This document shows positions 25,957-34,226 of a DNA stretch of 64,000 nt, piece after piece. The notes below the pieces were generated by a model. That model was given only the letters and a program-made list of their open reading frames with translations. It was not told the DNA's origin and made no database searches. The position numbers and the translations under genes were made by a program. Every line of letters begins with the position of its first letter. The first letter of the stretch is position 1. The stretch spans positions 5,704,001 to 5,768,000 of the forward strand of contig NZ_CP043450.1 in NCBI RefSeq assembly GCF_003286415.2, given 5' to 3'. This stretch comes from Mucilaginibacter rubeus (lineage in GTDB: Bacteria; Bacteroidota; Bacteroidia; Sphingobacteriales; Sphingobacteriaceae).

Positions 25957-26709
25957 TTAATTTGTTGCACCACCGTTTACCAGCAAATGCTGGCCATTCA
26001 CGAATGATGAAAGATCGCTGGCGAAAAACTCGGCCACATTGGCCACATCTTCAACTTCGGCCAGGCGGCCCATCGGACAACTGTCAAGCAATTGTTTTCT
26101 TAATGCGGGGTAGCTATCAGCTTCGGCAAAGATACCTGAATGATCAACAGCAAATGGTATGATAGAGTTAACTGTTACACCACGGTGACCAATTTCTTTT
26201 GAAAGGATATCAACCAGGTAGCGTGGAGTGGTTTTGCTACCACCATACACTGCCATTCCGGGTACAGGGAATGAAGTGGTGCTTGAGGCTATGTAAATAA
26301 TACGACCATTGTCTTCCACATTTTTAGCAGCCTGCTGCATGGTGAAGTAAGTGCCTTTAGTATTGATACCGAATACACGGTCAAACTGTTCTTCAGTAAA
26401 ATCAACCACCGGGGTTTCCACCAGCTCAATGCCGGCATTGGCTACCACGATATCTATTTTACCAAAGGCTTCTTTAGCTTCTTTAAACAACCTTTCAATA
26501 TCGGCCACTTTGCTGATATCGGCCTGTACAGCTATTACTTTTACACCCATTGCGCTGATGTTGCTTACCACTTCATCGGCAGATGCTTTATCACGTGAGT
26601 AATTGATTACGATATCGGCACCTAATGCTGCGTAACGTTCTGCAATTGCTTTACCTAATCCACGGGCTGAGCCGGTTATTACTGCTACTTTATTATTTAA
26701 TGAGTTCAT
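25957..26709 (-). CDS. Short-chain dehydrogenase/reductase
   Basis: A 250-residue classical SDR: cofactor motif VITGSARGLGKAIAERYAALG, NAGIE as the structural NAG motif, IIYIASSTT with the catalytic serine, and the Y-G-G-S-K pair. The C-terminus ends DLSSFVNGQHLLVNGGATN, the usual SDR finish. It is most similar in layout to 3-oxoacyl-ACP reductase-like enzymes but its substrate is unknown. A second SDR lies 128 bp upstream in the same direction; the two are related in sequence and may be an old duplication. Confidence 0.88.
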   Translation of the reverse strand: MNSLNNKVAVITGSARGLGKAIAERYAALGADIVINYSRDKASADEVVSNISAMGVKVIAVQADISKVADIERLFKEAKEAFGKIDIVVANAGIELVETPVVDFTEEQFDRVFGINTKGTYFTMQQAAKNVEDNGRIIYIASSTTSFPVPGMAVYGGSKTTPRYLVDILSKEIGHRGVTVNSIIPFAVDHSGIFAEADSYPALRKQLLDSCPMGRLAEVEDVANVAEFFASDLSSFVNGQHLLVNGGATN

Positions 26710-26837
26710 GATTTCTATGTTTTTGATTGCGATGATTGTTGTTGATTACACTTATTTTTTCTTGTTTCAAGGTTTCTTCCTGAATCTTGATTCCTGATTT
26801 CTTGCTTCTTGATTCCCCCTTTAGGGGGTTAGGGGGC

Positions 26838-27578
26838 TTAAGCCATTGCGCCATTCAAACCGATGATTTGTCCGCTGATCCATTTGGCGTCATCGCTGGC
26901 CAGGAAAGCAACCACTTTGGCAATGTCTTCAGGTTCGCCAAGGCGATTAAAGGCGTTGAGTGAATTGAGGCGGTCAATTAGCTCCTGTGATTTGCCTTTG
27001 GTGAACAATTCGGTATTAACAGGGCCCGGCTGTACCGCATTTACATTAATACCACGTGCTCCTACTTCCTTTGCAAATACACGGGTCAGTTGTTCAACCG
27101 CACCTTTGGTTGCTACATAGCTGCCATAAGTAGGTGTTAACACTCGGGTTTGGGTTGATGAGAAATTGATTACAGACCCTTTGTCGGCCAGTTTTGTAGC
27201 GGCCTCACGCATGGTGTTAAATGTACCGCGAACGTTGATATCAAACTGACGGATGAAATCCTCGTCGGTGGTGTCTTTTATAAGTTTGGTGATCATGATG
27301 CCGGCATTGTTTACCAGTACATCTATTTTGCCGTAGTGGGCTATTGCAGCGTCAAACATGGCCGCCACCTCATCGGCTTTGCTCACATCGGCTTGTAAGG
27401 CGATGGCGTCACCGCCTTGTTGTTTTATAGAATCTACTGTTTGGTCGGCAGCTTCTTTACCGCCTGCGTAGTTGATAATTACTTTAGCGCCTTCGGCTGC
27501 TAATTTGTGGGCTACTGCTGCACCGATGCCTCTTGAGGCGCCGGTTACTAATACTACTTTCGATGCTAATGTGTTCAT
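26838..27578 (-). CDS. Short-chain dehydrogenase/reductase
   Basis: A 246-residue classical SDR. I chose the ATG at 27578 (MNTLASKVVLVTGASRGIG) because it gives the normal distance of ~12 residues to the glycine motif; the frame is open 31 codons further but those residues have no SDR features. Motifs: TGASRGIGAAVAHKL, NNAGIM, INFSSTQT and Y-V-A-T-K, ending GQIIGLNGAMA. Probably an NADP(H)-dependent reductase of the 3-oxoacyl-ACP reductase-like group. Just downstream is a GGGGGTTAGGGGG-type intergenic repeat motif (26812-26838). Confidence 0.88.
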   Translation of the reverse strand: MNTLASKVVLVTGASRGIGAAVAHKLAAEGAKVIINYAGGKEAADQTVDSIKQQGGDAIALQADVSKADEVAAMFDAAIAHYGKIDVLVNNAGIMITKLIKDTTDEDFIRQFDINVRGTFNTMREAATKLADKGSVINFSSTQTRVLTPTYGSYVATKGAVEQLTRVFAKEVGARGINVNAVQPGPVNTELFTKGKSQELIDRLNSLNAFNRLGEPEDIAKVVAFLASDDAKWISGQIIGLNGAMA

Positions 27579-27799
27579 GGTTTCCTTTGTTATTTTGTTT
27601 ATGTTTTTGTCGTTGTTGATTGACAATACAAAGGTGGCAAGAGCAAGGCCCCTGAATGATACACATATCAAAGCATTACTTACGAATATCTAAGGTTGGT
27701 TTATGCAGAGCTCTTAATTGACGCGGTATTAAGTGCAATAAATAAAAAATGATTATTAATCGCGAAATATTTAAATTGCATTAACCAATTAAACCTGCC

Positions 27800-29077
27800 A
27801 TGAATAAAGTATTGATAATAGCATTGCTGCTACTAAGCACAACCCTGCAAGCTGCCGAAAAAGGAATCAAATTTGAAAAAGGACTTACCTGGGCCCAGAT
27901 CAAGGCGAAAGCCAAAAAAGAAAACAAGTATGTATTTGTTGATGGCTTTACAAGCTGGTGCGAACCCTGCAAAATGATGGCGAATGAAATTTTCCCTCAG
28001 CAAAAAGTAGGGGATTTTTTCAACAAGAATTTCATTAACGTATCGGTTCAGTTTGACCAAACCAAAAATGACAACGCCGATGTTAGACTATTTTATAAGG
28101 ACGCTAAGTATTTAGCGAGTACCTATAAAATTGCAGCTTATCCAACTTTTTTATTTTTTAACCCAAGCGGTGAATTAGTACACACCGTGGTTGGCGGCAC
28201 AGCTAAAGCCGACGATTTTATAGCCAAAGCTAAGTCTGCCCTTGACCCGGCAACCCAATACACACACCTTAAAAAGCAATTTGAACAGGGTAAACGAGAC
28301 GCGGCCTTTTTGTTGACGCTTACACATTCGGCTCAGCAAACCGGCGACATCAACTTTATACCTGTTGTGGCAAATGCTTATTTACGTACCCAAAAAGATT
28401 TGCTTACCGAAGAAAATATAAAGTTGATAACCGTTGCCACTAAAAAAAGTACAGACCCTGGTTTTGCCGTGTTACTTCGTGATGCCGATAAAGTAGACAT
28501 GGTAGCAGGCAAAGGCCAAAGCGCCATAGTTGTCAACAATATCGCTTTTGACGAACTCATACTTCCGCTGCTGCGCAAGGATGGTAAGAAAGTAGATAAT
28601 GGGTTTATGTATTACTATACAGGCGATATCATAACGGATGTAAACTGGGATGCAGTTAAGTCTAAAATTGAGGCACGATATCCCGGACGAGGCAACGACA
28701 TGATTGTTTGTGCAAAACCGGCTTACTACCAATGGACCGGAGACAAACCGCAATTTATCGCGGCCGTTAATGCTTATGCAGCAAGACCATCAGGTTTTGA
28801 CATAAATATGCTTAATTCCTACGCATGGTCTTTATATCTTGATAGCGATAATCAAGATTATTTAAAAACAGCTGCCGACTGGTCAAAATCCACGCTCACA
28901 GGCGGCAATGAAGAAAACCTGAATTACCTGAACACTTATTCATGCCTGCTGTACAAAGCAGGAGAAAAAGAAGCGGGTATTGCTGCATTTGAAAAGCTGA
29001 TCAAAATAAATGGCAAAGAAAACGAAGCGTTAAACAAACAGCTCGACCAAATGAAAAAGGGCGAAAAGATCTGGTAG
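27800..29077 (+). CDS. Exported thioredoxin-fold protein with C-terminal helical repeats
   Basis: A 425-residue protein. The signal peptide (MNKVLIIALLLLSTTLQAAE) is followed by a thioredoxin domain (~25-150) with the redox motif W-C-E-P-C-K at ~53-58 and the cis-proline region AAYPTFLFFNPSGE. The rest (~155-425) is helical and ends in a TPR-like segment (NYLNTYSCLLYKAGEKEAGIAAFEKLI). It probably acts in the periplasm as a disulfide reductase or isomerase; the helical part may bind a partner. It is monocistronic, ending at a strong bidirectional terminator. Confidence 0.82.
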   Translation: MNKVLIIALLLLSTTLQAAEKGIKFEKGLTWAQIKAKAKKENKYVFVDGFTSWCEPCKMMANEIFPQQKVGDFFNKNFINVSVQFDQTKNDNADVRLFYKDAKYLASTYKIAAYPTFLFFNPSGELVHTVVGGTAKADDFIAKAKSALDPATQYTHLKKQFEQGKRDAAFLLTLTHSAQQTGDINFIPVVANAYLRTQKDLLTEENIKLITVATKKSTDPGFAVLLRDADKVDMVAGKGQSAIVVNNIAFDELILPLLRKDGKKVDNGFMYYYTGDIITDVNWDAVKSKIEARYPGRGNDMIVCAKPAYYQWTGDKPQFIAAVNAYAARPSGFDINMLNSYAWSLYLDSDNQDYLKTAADWSKSTLTGGNEENLNYLNTYSCLLYKAGEKEAGIAAFEKLIKINGKENEALNKQLDQMKKGEKIW

Positions 29078-29113
29078 TGGAGGGGTGTAGAAAGCAGCTC
29101 AGGTTACAATCGG

Positions 29114-29177
29114 AAATCTTATACATCATGCGCAGCGTACAAGGTACTGTATGGCATGATGTGTAAGATTTTTTTGT
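29114..29177. terminator. Bidirectional intrinsic terminator
   Basis: AAATCTTATACATCATGC (29114-29131) pairs with GCATGATGTGTAAGATTT (29154-29171) with one mismatch and is followed by a T-run. It lies between the convergent thioredoxin-fold and ssb genes and is AT-rich enough on both sides to stop transcription from either. Confidence 0.8.
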
Positions 29178-29207
29178 CGGGGTTGTTTTCAGTAAAGTAT
29201 CGGCAAA

Positions 29208-29618
29208 TTAATAGTCTTCGGCATTTAAATGATCAATAAACGAATCCCCGTTTTTTGAAGGTGATTTCAATGGCTCATTTTCAAAATCACTTTTACGGCC
29301 AAGCATAGTAAAGTTCTCGGCCACAATTTCGGTAGTGTACTTCTTTATCCCTTCTTTGTCTTCAAAGGAGCGTGTACGGAGTTTGCCTTCTATATAAACC
29401 AGCTTCCCTTTTGACAGGAATTTAGCTGCTACTTCGGCCAGCCCGCGCCACATTACAATATTGTGCCATTCAGTTTGTTCAACCTTACGACCATCCTTAT
29501 TAAACGTTTCGGAAGTAGCTAAAGGGAAACTCGTTACAGACACCCCACCTTCTAAATTTCGTACTTCGGGGTCTTTCCCCAAATGGCCAACGAGTATTAC
29601 TTTGTTTATTCCTGACAT
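29208..29618 (-). CDS. ssb: Single-stranded DNA-binding protein
   Basis: A 136-residue OB-fold protein: MSGINKVILVGHLGKDPEVR, FPLATSE, EQTEWHNIVMWRGLAEVAAKFLSKGKLVYIEGKLRTRSFEDKEG are all standard SSB motifs. It should bind ssDNA as a tetramer in replication and repair. The tail is short (~27 residues) and ends DSFIDHLNAEDY, not the acidic DDDIPF-like tip that recruits partner proteins in most bacteria. This may be one of several SSB paralogues. It lies 24 bp from the mutY stop with a promoter-like box in that gap. Confidence 0.93.
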   Translation of the reverse strand: MSGINKVILVGHLGKDPEVRNLEGGVSVTSFPLATSETFNKDGRKVEQTEWHNIVMWRGLAEVAAKFLSKGKLVYIEGKLRTRSFEDKEGIKKYTTEIVAENFTMLGRKSDFENEPLKSPSKNGDSFIDHLNAEDY

Positions 29619-29632
29619 GCCCTAAATTAACG

Positions 29633-29640
29633 CAAAATTA
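29633..29640 (-). promoter_or_regulatory. Predicted -7 box for ssb
   Basis: TAATTTTG on the minus strand matches TAnnTTTG exactly, 14 nt before the ssb ATG in the 24-bp gap after mutY. No clear -33 box; upstream sequence would lie inside the mutY 3' end. Confidence 0.45.
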
Positions 29641-29642
29641 TT

Positions 29643-30689
29643 TTACAAATTAAAAATATTTTTTAATAATATAAAAATGATTTTCGGCAATGCTAATTCC
29701 GGTAGGTTTTGAACCTTGATTTTTACCCAGTTTTCATTCATTTTGAGCGGCTGATTCTCAATTTTTATCAACCTAACAAAAAGCCGCTGATGAGTAAGAA
29801 TATGTTTATGTACCGGCGAAACTTCTATTGCTTCAATATCATTACCAAAAACAGCCAAAACGGCAGGTTGTTTCAATAATTCTTCTGTACTTAAAAGCGT
29901 ATCTGTTTCAGCCATAGGTAAATCATACATATTTGCCCATATATCCCTATCCCCTCTTTTGTTCATTAAAATGGCATCCCCATCGGTTACCAGGAAATAA
30001 TTTAAAAAGCGTTCGCGTACTTTCAGGATTTTTAATTTAACCGGCAGGTCGGCCACTGCGTTAGTATTAAATGCCACACAATCCATTCGTACAGGGCAAA
30101 TATTACAGCCCGGAGCTTTAGGTTTGCACAGCATAGCGCCAAACTCCATCATGGCCTGATTATGCAGCCCTGGCATTTTCTTATTAAGAAAATCATCCGC
30201 TACCTGCTGGAATGTTTTTTTACCTGCAGTTGAGTTGATGGGCTCGTAAATACCCAGGTATCGCGCCAGCACACGGTAAACATTGCCATCAACCACAGCC
30301 TTTGCTTCATTTGCAGCAAATGAAGCTATTGCCGCTGCGGTGTATTCACCAATTCCCTTTAGTTTTATCAGTTCGTTATAACTATCCGGAAAACGGCCAT
30401 TATGAAACTCCTGCACCAGTCGCGCCGTTTTGAGCATATTACGCCCTCTTGAATAATAGCCCAGCCCCTGCCACAGTTTCAGGATCTCATCTTCATGGGC
30501 GGCGGCAAAACTGCTTACATCGGGGTATTTTTCAAGGAAGCGATAAAAGTAAGGCATCCCCTGTTCTACCCGGGTTTGCTGGAGTATAATTTCCGAAAGC
30601 CAGATCACGTAAGCATCTGTGGTGTTACGCCAAGGCAGATCGCGTTTATGCTTTAAATACCATTGAACTATTTCGTCTGTAAAATTCAT
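29643..30689 (-). CDS. mutY: A/G-specific adenine DNA glycosylase
   Basis: A 348-residue enzyme that removes adenine mispaired with 8-oxoguanine. I chose the ATG at 30689 (MNFTDEIVQWYLKHKRDLPWR), the usual family start, over one nine codons earlier. It has the helix-hairpin-helix LKGIGEYTAAAIASFA with the catalytic aspartate in VVDGNVYRVLARY, the 4Fe-4S cluster motif C-x6-C-x2-C-x5-C in CKPKAPGCNICPVRMDC, and a C-terminal Nudix-like MutT domain that reads 8-oxoG (VRERFLNYFLV onward). It is transcribed toward ssb and away from the HU gene. Confidence 0.95.
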   Translation of the reverse strand: MNFTDEIVQWYLKHKRDLPWRNTTDAYVIWLSEIILQQTRVEQGMPYFYRFLEKYPDVSSFAAAHEDEILKLWQGLGYYSRGRNMLKTARLVQEFHNGRFPDSYNELIKLKGIGEYTAAAIASFAANEAKAVVDGNVYRVLARYLGIYEPINSTAGKKTFQQVADDFLNKKMPGLHNQAMMEFGAMLCKPKAPGCNICPVRMDCVAFNTNAVADLPVKLKILKVRERFLNYFLVTDGDAILMNKRGDRDIWANMYDLPMAETDTLLSTEELLKQPAVLAVFGNDIEAIEVSPVHKHILTHQRLFVRLIKIENQPLKMNENWVKIKVQNLPELALPKIIFILLKNIFNL

Positions 30690-31083
30690 CGATGTAAAAG
30701 TAAGTAATTGCAGCACCAGGAAGCCGGGAACCAGGAAACAAGAAGTTAAGAATACCGGGGATGGAAACTGAGGTTAAGAAAACTGCCACAGGAAATTCAG
30801 AAATCCGGGCCGGCCCCGCTTAAAAAAGTGTGAAAGGTAAGTGTTGCCCAGCCCTATCAGGATGGTGGATTTGCACACTTTTTTTCACACCTCTTCACAA
30901 CTGGCAAACTGTATTTTGCCAATGATTTATAAGGCTCTCATACTCAAAATTGTAACGATAGTGTAGGTTTTAAGGGCTGAACAAAAAAAAAAGGATAAAT
31001 ATTTCGCTGTTAACGGATAAAGCAATACTTTTGCAACCCCAAAACAGTTAAGTATTTATAAAATAAAATTAAGTAAATAAGAT
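30690..31083. other. Gap upstream of mutY and the HU gene
   Basis: Contains word-like intergenic sequence (GAAACAAGAAG, AGGTTAAG) and one long-range inverted repeat, AAAAAAGTGTG (30822-30832) against CACACTTTTTT (30874-30884). The right end holds the HU promoter. No gene is seen. Confidence 0.5.
31026..31033 (+). promoter_or_regulatory. Predicted -7 box for the HU operon
   Basis: TACTTTTG followed by CA is an exact TAnnTTTG match 50 nt before the HU ATG. The region 19 nt upstream (ATTTCG) is only a partial -33 match. Confidence 0.5.
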
Positions 31084-31380
31084 ATGACTAAGGCAGAAAT
31101 TATAACTGAAATCTCATCAAAAACAGGTATAGAGAAAGTAGACGTGCAGGAAACTGTTGAGGCGTTTTTCAAAGTTGTTAAAAGCTCAATGGTTGGCGGC
31201 GAAAACGTATACGTAAGAGGATTCGGTAGTTTTGTTGTTAAAAAAAGAGCTAAAAAAACAGCACGTAACATTTCAAAAAATACTGCCATCATTATCCCTG
31301 AGCACTTCGTGCCAAGCTTTAAACCAGCTAAAACTTTTGTTGAGAAAGTAAAGTCAGGTAACAAAACCAGCAAAAAATAA
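31084..31380 (+). CDS. HU/IHF family DNA-binding protein
   Basis: A 98-residue nucleoid protein: MTKAEIITEISSKTGIEKVDVQ at the start and the beta-arm region VYVRGFGSFVVKKRAKKTARN with the FGSF hallmark. It bends DNA and compacts the chromosome. The proline normally found at the arm tip lies in IIPEHFVPSFKP nearby. The long basic tail KVKSGNKTSKK is typical of Bacteroidota members. It leads a likely operon with a TPR protein, a 29-residue basic protein and RNase G. Confidence 0.92.
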   Translation: MTKAEIITEISSKTGIEKVDVQETVEAFFKVVKSSMVGGENVYVRGFGSFVVKKRAKKTARNISKNTAIIIPEHFVPSFKPAKTFVEKVKSGNKTSKK

Positions 31381-31392
31381 TTATACGCCATC

Positions 31393-32247
31393 ATGAATAA
31401 GAAACAAATAGTCGTTAGTGCAGCCGTAGTTGTTATTATGGGCTATTTGTATTGGTTGCCCGTAAAAGGTTTAGTAAAACCAAAAGACGATAAAAACAGC
31501 AAACCGGCCATGGCTACCTCTGCAGGTGCCGCCAAACCGGCAGCTAACGTTACCGTTGATATGGTATCGGCCCCGGCCAAAGCAGCTATTGGGGATGCAT
31601 TGGCGGCTAAGATCAACGACCTTGAAGCCCAGTTAAAAAAAGCATCAGACGCAGATGCACCAGCTTTGCAAACGCAACTGGCCAAACACTGGGACGATGT
31701 TAACCAGCCTGCGCCTGCAGCATTCTATTACCAGGCAGTAGCCCGTAAAGAAAACAAGGTGCAAGACTGGATAAATGCAGGTAACCGTTTTAATGATGCA
31801 TATAAACTTACACAGGATACTTTATTTCAGCCCGCGTTTGTAAATAATGCAGCCGAAGCATTTCAAAATGCTTTGAAATTACAACCCGAAAGCCTTGAAG
31901 GCAAAACCGGGTTAGGCATAGCTTACGTTAACGGCGCATCCGGCCCTATGCAGGGTATAGCGCTGCTGCTTGAGGTTGTTAAAAAAGACCCGAACAATTG
32001 GAACGCTAACCTTAACTTAGGTATGTTTGCCATGAAATCGGGTCAGTATGAAAAAGCGGTAGGCAGGTTTAAAACACTGCTTGCGCAAAAGCAGGAACTG
32101 GAACCTACTTTCTATTTAGCCGAAAGCTATAAGCAATTAGGTATGAAAAAGGAAGCTATTGACGCTTACCAGAAATGCAAAGAAATGATGCCTGACCCCG
32201 TATTCAGTCAGCGCATTGATGGATATATCAAGGAATTAAATAACTAA
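31393..32247 (+). CDS. Membrane-anchored TPR protein
   Basis: A 284-residue protein with one N-terminal membrane segment (VVSAAVVVIMGYLYWLPV), an alanine/lysine-rich linker and coiled-coil-like helix (~60-85), and TPR repeats in the C-terminal half (YYQAVARKENKVQDWINAGNRFNDAY, NAAEAFQNALKLQPESLEGKTGLGIAYVNG, NWNANLNLGMFAMKSGQYEKAVGRF, PTFYLAESYKQLGMKKEAIDAYQKC). Residues that would indicate an enzyme are absent; it is likely an adaptor. It begins 12 bp after the HU stop, and the two plus the small basic gene and rng run in one direction, so they are probably one operon. Confidence 0.82.
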   Translation: MNKKQIVVSAAVVVIMGYLYWLPVKGLVKPKDDKNSKPAMATSAGAAKPAANVTVDMVSAPAKAAIGDALAAKINDLEAQLKKASDADAPALQTQLAKHWDDVNQPAPAAFYYQAVARKENKVQDWINAGNRFNDAYKLTQDTLFQPAFVNNAAEAFQNALKLQPESLEGKTGLGIAYVNGASGPMQGIALLLEVVKKDPNNWNANLNLGMFAMKSGQYEKAVGRFKTLLAQKQELEPTFYLAESYKQLGMKKEAIDAYQKCKEMMPDPVFSQRIDGYIKELNN

Positions 32248-32269
32248 CACACATTTAAAAATTATTATT

Positions 32270-32359
32270 ATGCCGAGCGGTAAAAAACGTAAAAGACACA
32301 AAATGGCTACCCACAAACGTAAAAAACGTTTAAGAAAAAACAGACATAAAAAGAAATAA
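32270..32359 (+). CDS. 29-residue basic protein resembling bS22/mS38 (AURKAIP1/COX24-type)
   Basis: A 90-bp frame from ATG 32270 to TAA 32359. The product starts MPSGKKRKRHKMATH and ends RKKRLRKNRHKKK; 20 of 29 residues are Lys, Arg or His. The pattern KRxKMxxHKxKKRxRKxRxKK matches the COX24/AURKAIP1 C-terminal motif, the family of mitochondrial ribosomal protein mS38 and of bS22 in mycobacteria. A protein of this type is widely annotated in Bacteroidota. It starts 22 bp after the TPR stop and a terminator follows 25 bp after its own stop. Its neighbour is RNase G, which matures 16S rRNA, so a small-subunit ribosomal role is plausible. The length is too short for most gene finders. Confidence 0.75.
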   Translation: MPSGKKRKRHKMATHKRKKRLRKNRHKKK

Positions 32360-32383
32360 GCGGCTTTAACCAAAGCTGAATTT

Positions 32384-32416
32384 ACCTGCCCCCAACCGGG
32401 GCGGGTAACTTTTTAT
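32384..32416 (+). terminator. Intrinsic terminator after the small basic gene
   Basis: ACCTGCCCC / GGGGCGGGT form a 9-bp GC-rich stem (one G-T pair) with a 5-nt loop, followed by AACTTTTTATTT. It may only partly stop transcription into rng, which has no other obvious promoter. Confidence 0.7.
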
Positions 32417-32482
32417 TTATTAGTGTTTTTTTACCCACTTATTAACACACGGTTTTTGCCGTTATAAGAAATGGAGTAGCAA

Positions 32483-34033
32483 TTGATAAAAGAATTAATT
32501 ATCGATTCATCCCCCAACGGGGCTACCATTGCATTATTACAGGATAAACAACTCGTAGAGCTTCACAAAGAACAGGTAAGCAACAACTATACAGTTGGTG
32601 ATATTTACCTGGGCCGTATCAAAAAGATCATGCCCAGCCTAAATGCCGCTTTTGTTGACGTTGGCTATGAGAAGGATGCCTTTTTGCATTATCTTGACCT
32701 TGGTCCGCAGGTACAAAGCCTGCTTAAACTGACCAAACAGGTACGTAGCGGGGGATATCAATCTAAGCTATTGGATGGGTTTAAGCTTGAGGCCGATATC
32801 AATAAAGGAGGCAAAATCTCCGAGATATTGACCAAAAACCAGCTTATCCCGGTACAGATAGCCAAAGAACCCATATCAACTAAGGGGCCACGTTTAAGTT
32901 CCGACTTGTCAATAGCAGGCCGGTATGTTGTTTTAGTACCTTTTTCGGAAGCAATTTCTATTTCGAAAAAGATAAAAAGCAACACTGAGCGCACCAGGCT
33001 CCGTAAAGTAGTTGAGAGCATTAAGCCAAAGCATTTTGGCGTTATCATCCGTACAGTTTCCGAAGGTAAAGGAGTTGATGAGCTGCAGAAAGACCTGCTT
33101 GATCTGATCTCAAAATGGGAGCAGTTTATTACCAAGCTGCCATCTGTTGAGCCTTCAAAAAAGGTATTGGGCGAAATTGGGCGTACATCAACTATCCTCA
33201 GGGATATTTTGAACCCCGATTTTCAGCACATTTATACCAATGACAACAGTATGTTCGAAGAAATTCGTTCATACATTCATGAAATATCGCCCGATATGGA
33301 AAGTATAGTCCGCATGCACAAGCATAAGGAACCTATATTTGACCATTTTGGTATCGAAAAGCAAATCAAGGGCGCGTTTGGTAAAACCGTGAACCTTGCC
33401 GGTGGCGCTTACCTGGTAATTGAGCATACCGAAGCCCTGCACGTTATTGACGTAAACAGCGGTAACCGTACAGCCAGCAAAGAAAACCAGGAAGAAAACG
33501 CTTACCAGGTTAACAAGGAAGCCGCCAAAGAAATAGCAAGGCAATTACGCCTGCGCGATATGGGCGGCATTGTGGTGATCGATTTTATCGATATGCACAA
33601 ACCTCAAAACCGTAAAGAGCTTTTTGATTTTCTGCGTGCTGAAATGCAGTACGACCGTGCTAAGCACACCATTTTGCCTCCGAGCAAATTTGGCTTAGTG
33701 CAGATCACCCGTCAGCGTGTAAGGCCAGAAATGAACATTGTTACCAGCGAGGTTTGCCCAACCTGTAACGGAACCGGCACTATAAGGCCAACCATTTTGC
33801 TGATGGATGATATTGAAAACAATTTCAATTATATCCTTACCGAGCAAAATGAAAAAGGGATTACCCTGTGCGTACATCCATATATTGAAGCCTACATTAA
33901 AAAAGGCATCTATAACCGCCAAATGAAGTGGTTTATCAAATATGGCCAATGGATAAAGGTTAAAAGCAACCCATCCTACCAGATCACGGAATTCCATTTC
34001 TTCTCATCAAAAGACGAAGAAATTAAACTGTAA
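32483..34033 (+). CDS. rng: Ribonuclease G/E family endoribonuclease
   Basis: A 516-residue enzyme: an S1 RNA-binding domain near the N-terminus (YTVGDIYLGRIKKIMPSLNAAFVDVGYEKDAFLH), the catalytic DNase I-like part with D residues in IDVNSGNRTASKENQEENAYQVNKEA and VVIDFIDM, and the Zn-link C425-P-T-C428. RNase G trims the 5' end of 16S rRNA and starts mRNA decay. The start is TTG at 32483, preceded by GGAG at spacing 6; an ATG at 32471 gives only a two-codon frame (ATG GAG TAG). No in-frame ATG exists near the normal N-terminus IKELIIDSS. Confidence 0.92.
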   Translation: MIKELIIDSSPNGATIALLQDKQLVELHKEQVSNNYTVGDIYLGRIKKIMPSLNAAFVDVGYEKDAFLHYLDLGPQVQSLLKLTKQVRSGGYQSKLLDGFKLEADINKGGKISEILTKNQLIPVQIAKEPISTKGPRLSSDLSIAGRYVVLVPFSEAISISKKIKSNTERTRLRKVVESIKPKHFGVIIRTVSEGKGVDELQKDLLDLISKWEQFITKLPSVEPSKKVLGEIGRTSTILRDILNPDFQHIYTNDNSMFEEIRSYIHEISPDMESIVRMHKHKEPIFDHFGIEKQIKGAFGKTVNLAGGAYLVIEHTEALHVIDVNSGNRTASKENQEENAYQVNKEAAKEIARQLRLRDMGGIVVIDFIDMHKPQNRKELFDFLRAEMQYDRAKHTILPPSKFGLVQITRQRVRPEMNIVTSEVCPTCNGTGTIRPTILLMDDIENNFNYILTEQNEKGITLCVHPYIEAYIKKGIYNRQMKWFIKYGQWIKVKSNPSYQITEFHFFSSKDEEIKL

Positions 34034-34082
34034 AACTTTCAGAAGTGCAACTGTTTGAAAATGGCACAAATTAAAGATCTTT

Positions 34083-34119
34083 AAAAGAGCAGATGTTTGG
34101 ATGAGCGTCTGCTCTTTTT
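34083..34119 (+). terminator. Intrinsic terminator after rng
   Basis: AAAAGAGCAGATG pairs with CGTCTGCTCTTTT (13 bp, one G-T) with a 12-nt loop and a T-run, 49 bp past the rng stop. Confidence 0.85.
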
Positions 34120-34214
34120 GTTTACCACCCTCTTCTATATCTCATCAAAATTTAGCGACAGTGTAACTTACACAGGTTAAATATGATACAAATACATTGC
34201 AATATTTAAATCGC

Positions 34215-34222
34215 TATTTTTG
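34215..34222 (+). promoter_or_regulatory. -7 box directly before a start codon
   Basis: TATTTTTG matches TAnnTTTG exactly and ends 4 nt before the ATG at 34227. If it works, transcription would begin at or near the start codon (a leaderless mRNA). Confidence 0.4.
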
Positions 34223-34226
34223 AGAT

